Assembly: GCA_947644195.1 (NCBI GenBank)
Contig: CANRZB010000009.1
Location: forward strand, 28,002 to 92,001
Reading direction: 5' to 3'
DNA: 64,000 nt
DNA from: an uncultured Clostridium sp.
GTDB taxonomy: Bacteria; Bacillota; Clostridia; Lachnospirales; Lachnospiraceae
Made by a program: the position numbers and the translations under genes. How positions within the stretch are numbered: the first letter of the stretch is position 1; each line of letters begins with the position of its first letter. The notes below the pieces were generated by a model that saw nothing but the letters and a program-made list of their open reading frames with translations, had not been told where the DNA came from and did not search any database. Below are positions 62,164-64,000 of this stretch, piece by piece.

Positions 62164-63108
62164 ATGAAACGAAAGTTATATGTTGTGGTAATAGGGGGCA
62201 TTATTTTCCTATTTTTCGGATATCCTCAGGTGGTCAGTGCATCGGCAAAAGAGGGTTTACTTCTGTGGTTCCAGGTGGTTCTTCCGGCATTATTACCTTT
62301 TCTCATACTGTCATCCGTCATTTTGGGGCTGGGAATCGACAGCAGTATTAGCCGTCTGGCTGCACCGGTTCTAACCAGAGTATTTGGAATATCCAGAGCC
62401 GGCTGTTATCCGGTGGTTATTGGTATGCTGTCAGGCTATCCACTGGGGGCAGCGACTGTGGGGGAAATGTTGAGAAGGGAACGGATTTCTGTGGAGGAAG
62501 CACAGTATATTCTGCATTTTTGCAATAATGCCAGTCCGATGTTTCTATTACAATTTATCGGTGTCAATTGTCTGGGATTTCGCCAACCGCTTCTGGTATT
62601 AGGGATCATCTATCTGTCAGCTTGGACAAATTCCTTGGTGGAACGGTGTGTACATCGGAGAACGGTTTCCAAGAGGTCTATGCTATCCTGTCAGATGCAG
62701 GAAAAAACTTCCCTGATTCGATTATTAGATGAAAGTATTTTGCATGGCTTTACCGTGTTGGCGAAAGTCGGTGGTTATATTATCTTGTTTTCTATTCTGG
62801 CCGGGGTACTGGAGCAGGTTTTACCGGTGCCGAGACCTGTGTGTGCTGTGATGACTGGAATTCTGGAAATTACCACAGGGGCGGATCAGATCGTACATAT
62901 GGCGGTTCCAGAGGAGTGGCGTATGATCTTACTGCTTGGATGTAGTGCGTTCGGCGGATTATCCAGTGTGGCACAGAGTGCAAGCGTCCTCACAGGGACG
63001 GAATTATCCATACGTAACTATATCGGTGCCAAGGGCCGGCAGGCAGTGATTGCCGCTGGATATATGGCACTTTTCATTTCACTTTTTGGAGTGGATGTGT
63101 TACACTGA
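62164..63108 (+). CDS. ylbJ: sporulation integral membrane protein YlbJ
   Basis: A 314-aa membrane protein with about eight hydrophobic helices and a nucleoside-recognition (Gate-type) domain. Typical stretches are WFQVVLPALLPFLILSSVI, VIGMLSGYPLGAATVGEM, HFCNNASPMFLLQFIG and GCSAFGGLSSVAQSASVL. In Bacillus YlbJ is needed for spore cortex formation. Its presence with spo0A supports a spore former. The ribosome site is weak (GGGCGGG), so the start is less sure. Confidence 0.9.
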   Translation: MKRKLYVVVIGGIIFLFFGYPQVVSASAKEGLLLWFQVVLPALLPFLILSSVILGLGIDSSISRLAAPVLTRVFGISRAGCYPVVIGMLSGYPLGAATVGEMLRRERISVEEAQYILHFCNNASPMFLLQFIGVNCLGFRQPLLVLGIIYLSAWTNSLVERCVHRRTVSKRSMLSCQMQEKTSLIRLLDESILHGFTVLAKVGGYIILFSILAGVLEQVLPVPRPVCAVMTGILEITTGADQIVHMAVPEEWRMILLLGCSAFGGLSSVAQSASVLTGTELSIRNYIGAKGRQAVIAAGYMALFISLFGVDVLH

Positions 63109-63178
63109 TATCATGAATATTAAATGGTATCTGATGTGATACTGTGATTGAGAAGAAAATGGAGGATTGGAGACAGAG

Positions 63179-64000
63179 ATGGAACACAAAAATGCATGGA
63201 AAGAATATACAAAGAAAGAGCAGAAAGATTTGGAAAAAGTAAATGCTGCTTATCGTGATTTTTTATCGGTGGGAAAGACGGAACGAGAATGTGTCGTGGA
63301 AATTGTGAGGCAGGCAGAGGCTGCTGGTTACGTTTCTTTAGAATCGGTACAGAAGAATGACCGGAAAATAAAAAAAGGAGACCGTATCTATGCGGTATGT
63401 ATGAATAAAAGTGTCGTTTTGTTCCAGATCGGGGAAGAACCGCTGGAGTCAGGTATGAATATCTTGGGTGCACACATTGATTCTCCTCGTTTGGACGTAA
63501 AACAGAATCCTCTATATGAGGAAGGGGACATGGCTTATCTGGATACTCACTATTATGGCGGTATTAAGAAATATCAGTGGGTTACTCTGCCGTTGGCAAT
63601 TCACGGTGTTGTTGTGAAAAAGGATGGAGAGACCGTAACCATCAATATTGGTGAAAAAGAAGATGATCCTGTGTTTTGTGTAACGGATCTGTTGATCCAT
63701 TTAGCAGGGACGCAGATGGAGAAAAAGGCATCCAAAGTGATCGAAGGGGAAAAACTGGATCTGCTGATTGGCAGTGTTCCCCTAGCGAAAGAGGAGAAAG
63801 ATGCGGTTAAAGCAAATGTCCTGAAGCTCTTAAAAGATCAGTATGGAATCGAAGAAGAGGATTTTATTTCGGCAGAATTGGAAATTGTCCCGGCTGGGGC
63901 AGCACGTGAGCTGGGACTGGACCGCAGTATGATTATGTCCTATGGGCAGGATGACAGAGTATGTGCGTTCACATCATTATTCGCTATGTTGGATGTGGAA
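63179..64000 (+). CDS. M18 family aminopeptidase, N-terminal part
   Basis: Zinc aminopeptidase; the frame runs off the window after about 274 residues of the usual 420-470. It starts MEHKNAWKEYTKKEQKD. Metal-ligand regions are GAHIDSPRLD (His) and GQDDRV (Asp). The LDTHYYGGIKKYQW stretch is typical of clostridial M18 enzymes. Start 63179 is supported by GGAGG/GGAGAC upstream. It is the last feature and follows ylbJ by 70 bases. Confidence 0.9.
   Translation, partial: MEHKNAWKEYTKKEQKDLEKVNAAYRDFLSVGKTERECVVEIVRQAEAAGYVSLESVQKNDRKIKKGDRIYAVCMNKSVVLFQIGEEPLESGMNILGAHIDSPRLDVKQNPLYEEGDMAYLDTHYYGGIKKYQWVTLPLAIHGVVVKKDGETVTINIGEKEDDPVFCVTDLLIHLAGTQMEKKASKVIEGEKLDLLIGSVPLAKEEKDAVKANVLKLLKDQYGIEEEDFISAELEIVPAGAARELGLDRSMIMSYGQDDRVCAFTSLFAMLDVE

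Noticed and set aside
1..64000. CRISPR arrays, tRNA or rRNA genes
   Set aside because: No regularly spaced direct repeats, cloverleaf-type sequences or ribosomal RNA segments were noticed on reading; a covariance search would be needed to exclude a cryptic tRNA.

Overview
This window looks like chromosomal DNA of a strictly anaerobic, spore-forming Clostridia member, most likely Lachnospiraceae. The evidence is pyruvate:ferredoxin oxidoreductase, acetate kinase, a HydE-type hydrogenase maturase, Spo0A, YlbJ and a CspA-like subtilase, together with strong AGGAGG ribosome binding sites and clean TTGACA-17-TATAAT promoters. Species cannot be fixed from the sequence. Almost everything is on the + strand; the exceptions are tmcAL and one chemotaxis receptor gene.

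1-10.7 kb is core metabolism and translation: the 3' part of nifJ, a secreted Ig-like protein, divergent tmcAL and ackA with overlapping promoters, rpmF, a formate/nitrite-type channel and leuS. 10.7-13.2 kb is a small AT-rich accessory patch: a membrane/SH3-like protein with a G9 tract, a GC-rich structured RNA candidate ending in a strong terminator, and a decayed IS1182-type transposase.

13.2-30.4 kb carries a chemotaxis receptor, an AlkD-like glycosylase, a Ca/Na antiporter, small membrane and zinc-ribbon proteins, a D-lyxose isomerase-like cupin, and htpG behind one perfect and one imperfect CIRCE. It then carries mntP behind a manganese riboswitch, an MmpL/heptad-repeat/TetR export operon with twin operators, and hydE translationally coupled to an atypical response regulator. 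30.4-41 kb has a SARP-like response regulator, spo0A, citrate synthase, a PutP-type symporter, a MerR-methyltransferase fusion and the dTDP-rhamnose operon rmlA-rmlB-rmlD-rmlC. The rml operon starts at a promoter with classic MerR geometry. A terminal-inverted-repeat element sits between rmlB and rmlD and has a shortened relative before the citrate synthase gene.

41-55.7 kb is the accessory hot spot. A CspA-like subtilase is followed by an 8-kb AT-rich island bounded by about 0.52-kb diverged direct repeats. The island has its own promoter and two adjacent, very large STAND NTPases: a SMEK-like/NB-ARC/TPR protein (1048 aa) and a PD-(D/E)xK/NACHT/beta-propeller protein (1468 aa). Each joins a nuclease-like effector, an NTPase switch and a repeat sensor, which is the layout of bacterial NLR-like antiphage proteins. 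Two such genes in one transcription unit are the best candidate here for an undescribed system. The right repeat carries an intact AbiEi-like antitoxin gene followed by a broken AbiEii-like nucleotidyltransferase; the left repeat holds a truncated copy of the antitoxin gene. A secreted subtilase with an unusual His-rich C-terminal domain follows.

55.7-64 kb holds two hybrid histidine kinases with a small three-way-junction RNA candidate between them, a DUF1858 protein, an unknown protein, the sporulation membrane protein YlbJ, and the start of an M18 aminopeptidase that runs off the window. No tRNA, rRNA or CRISPR array was seen.
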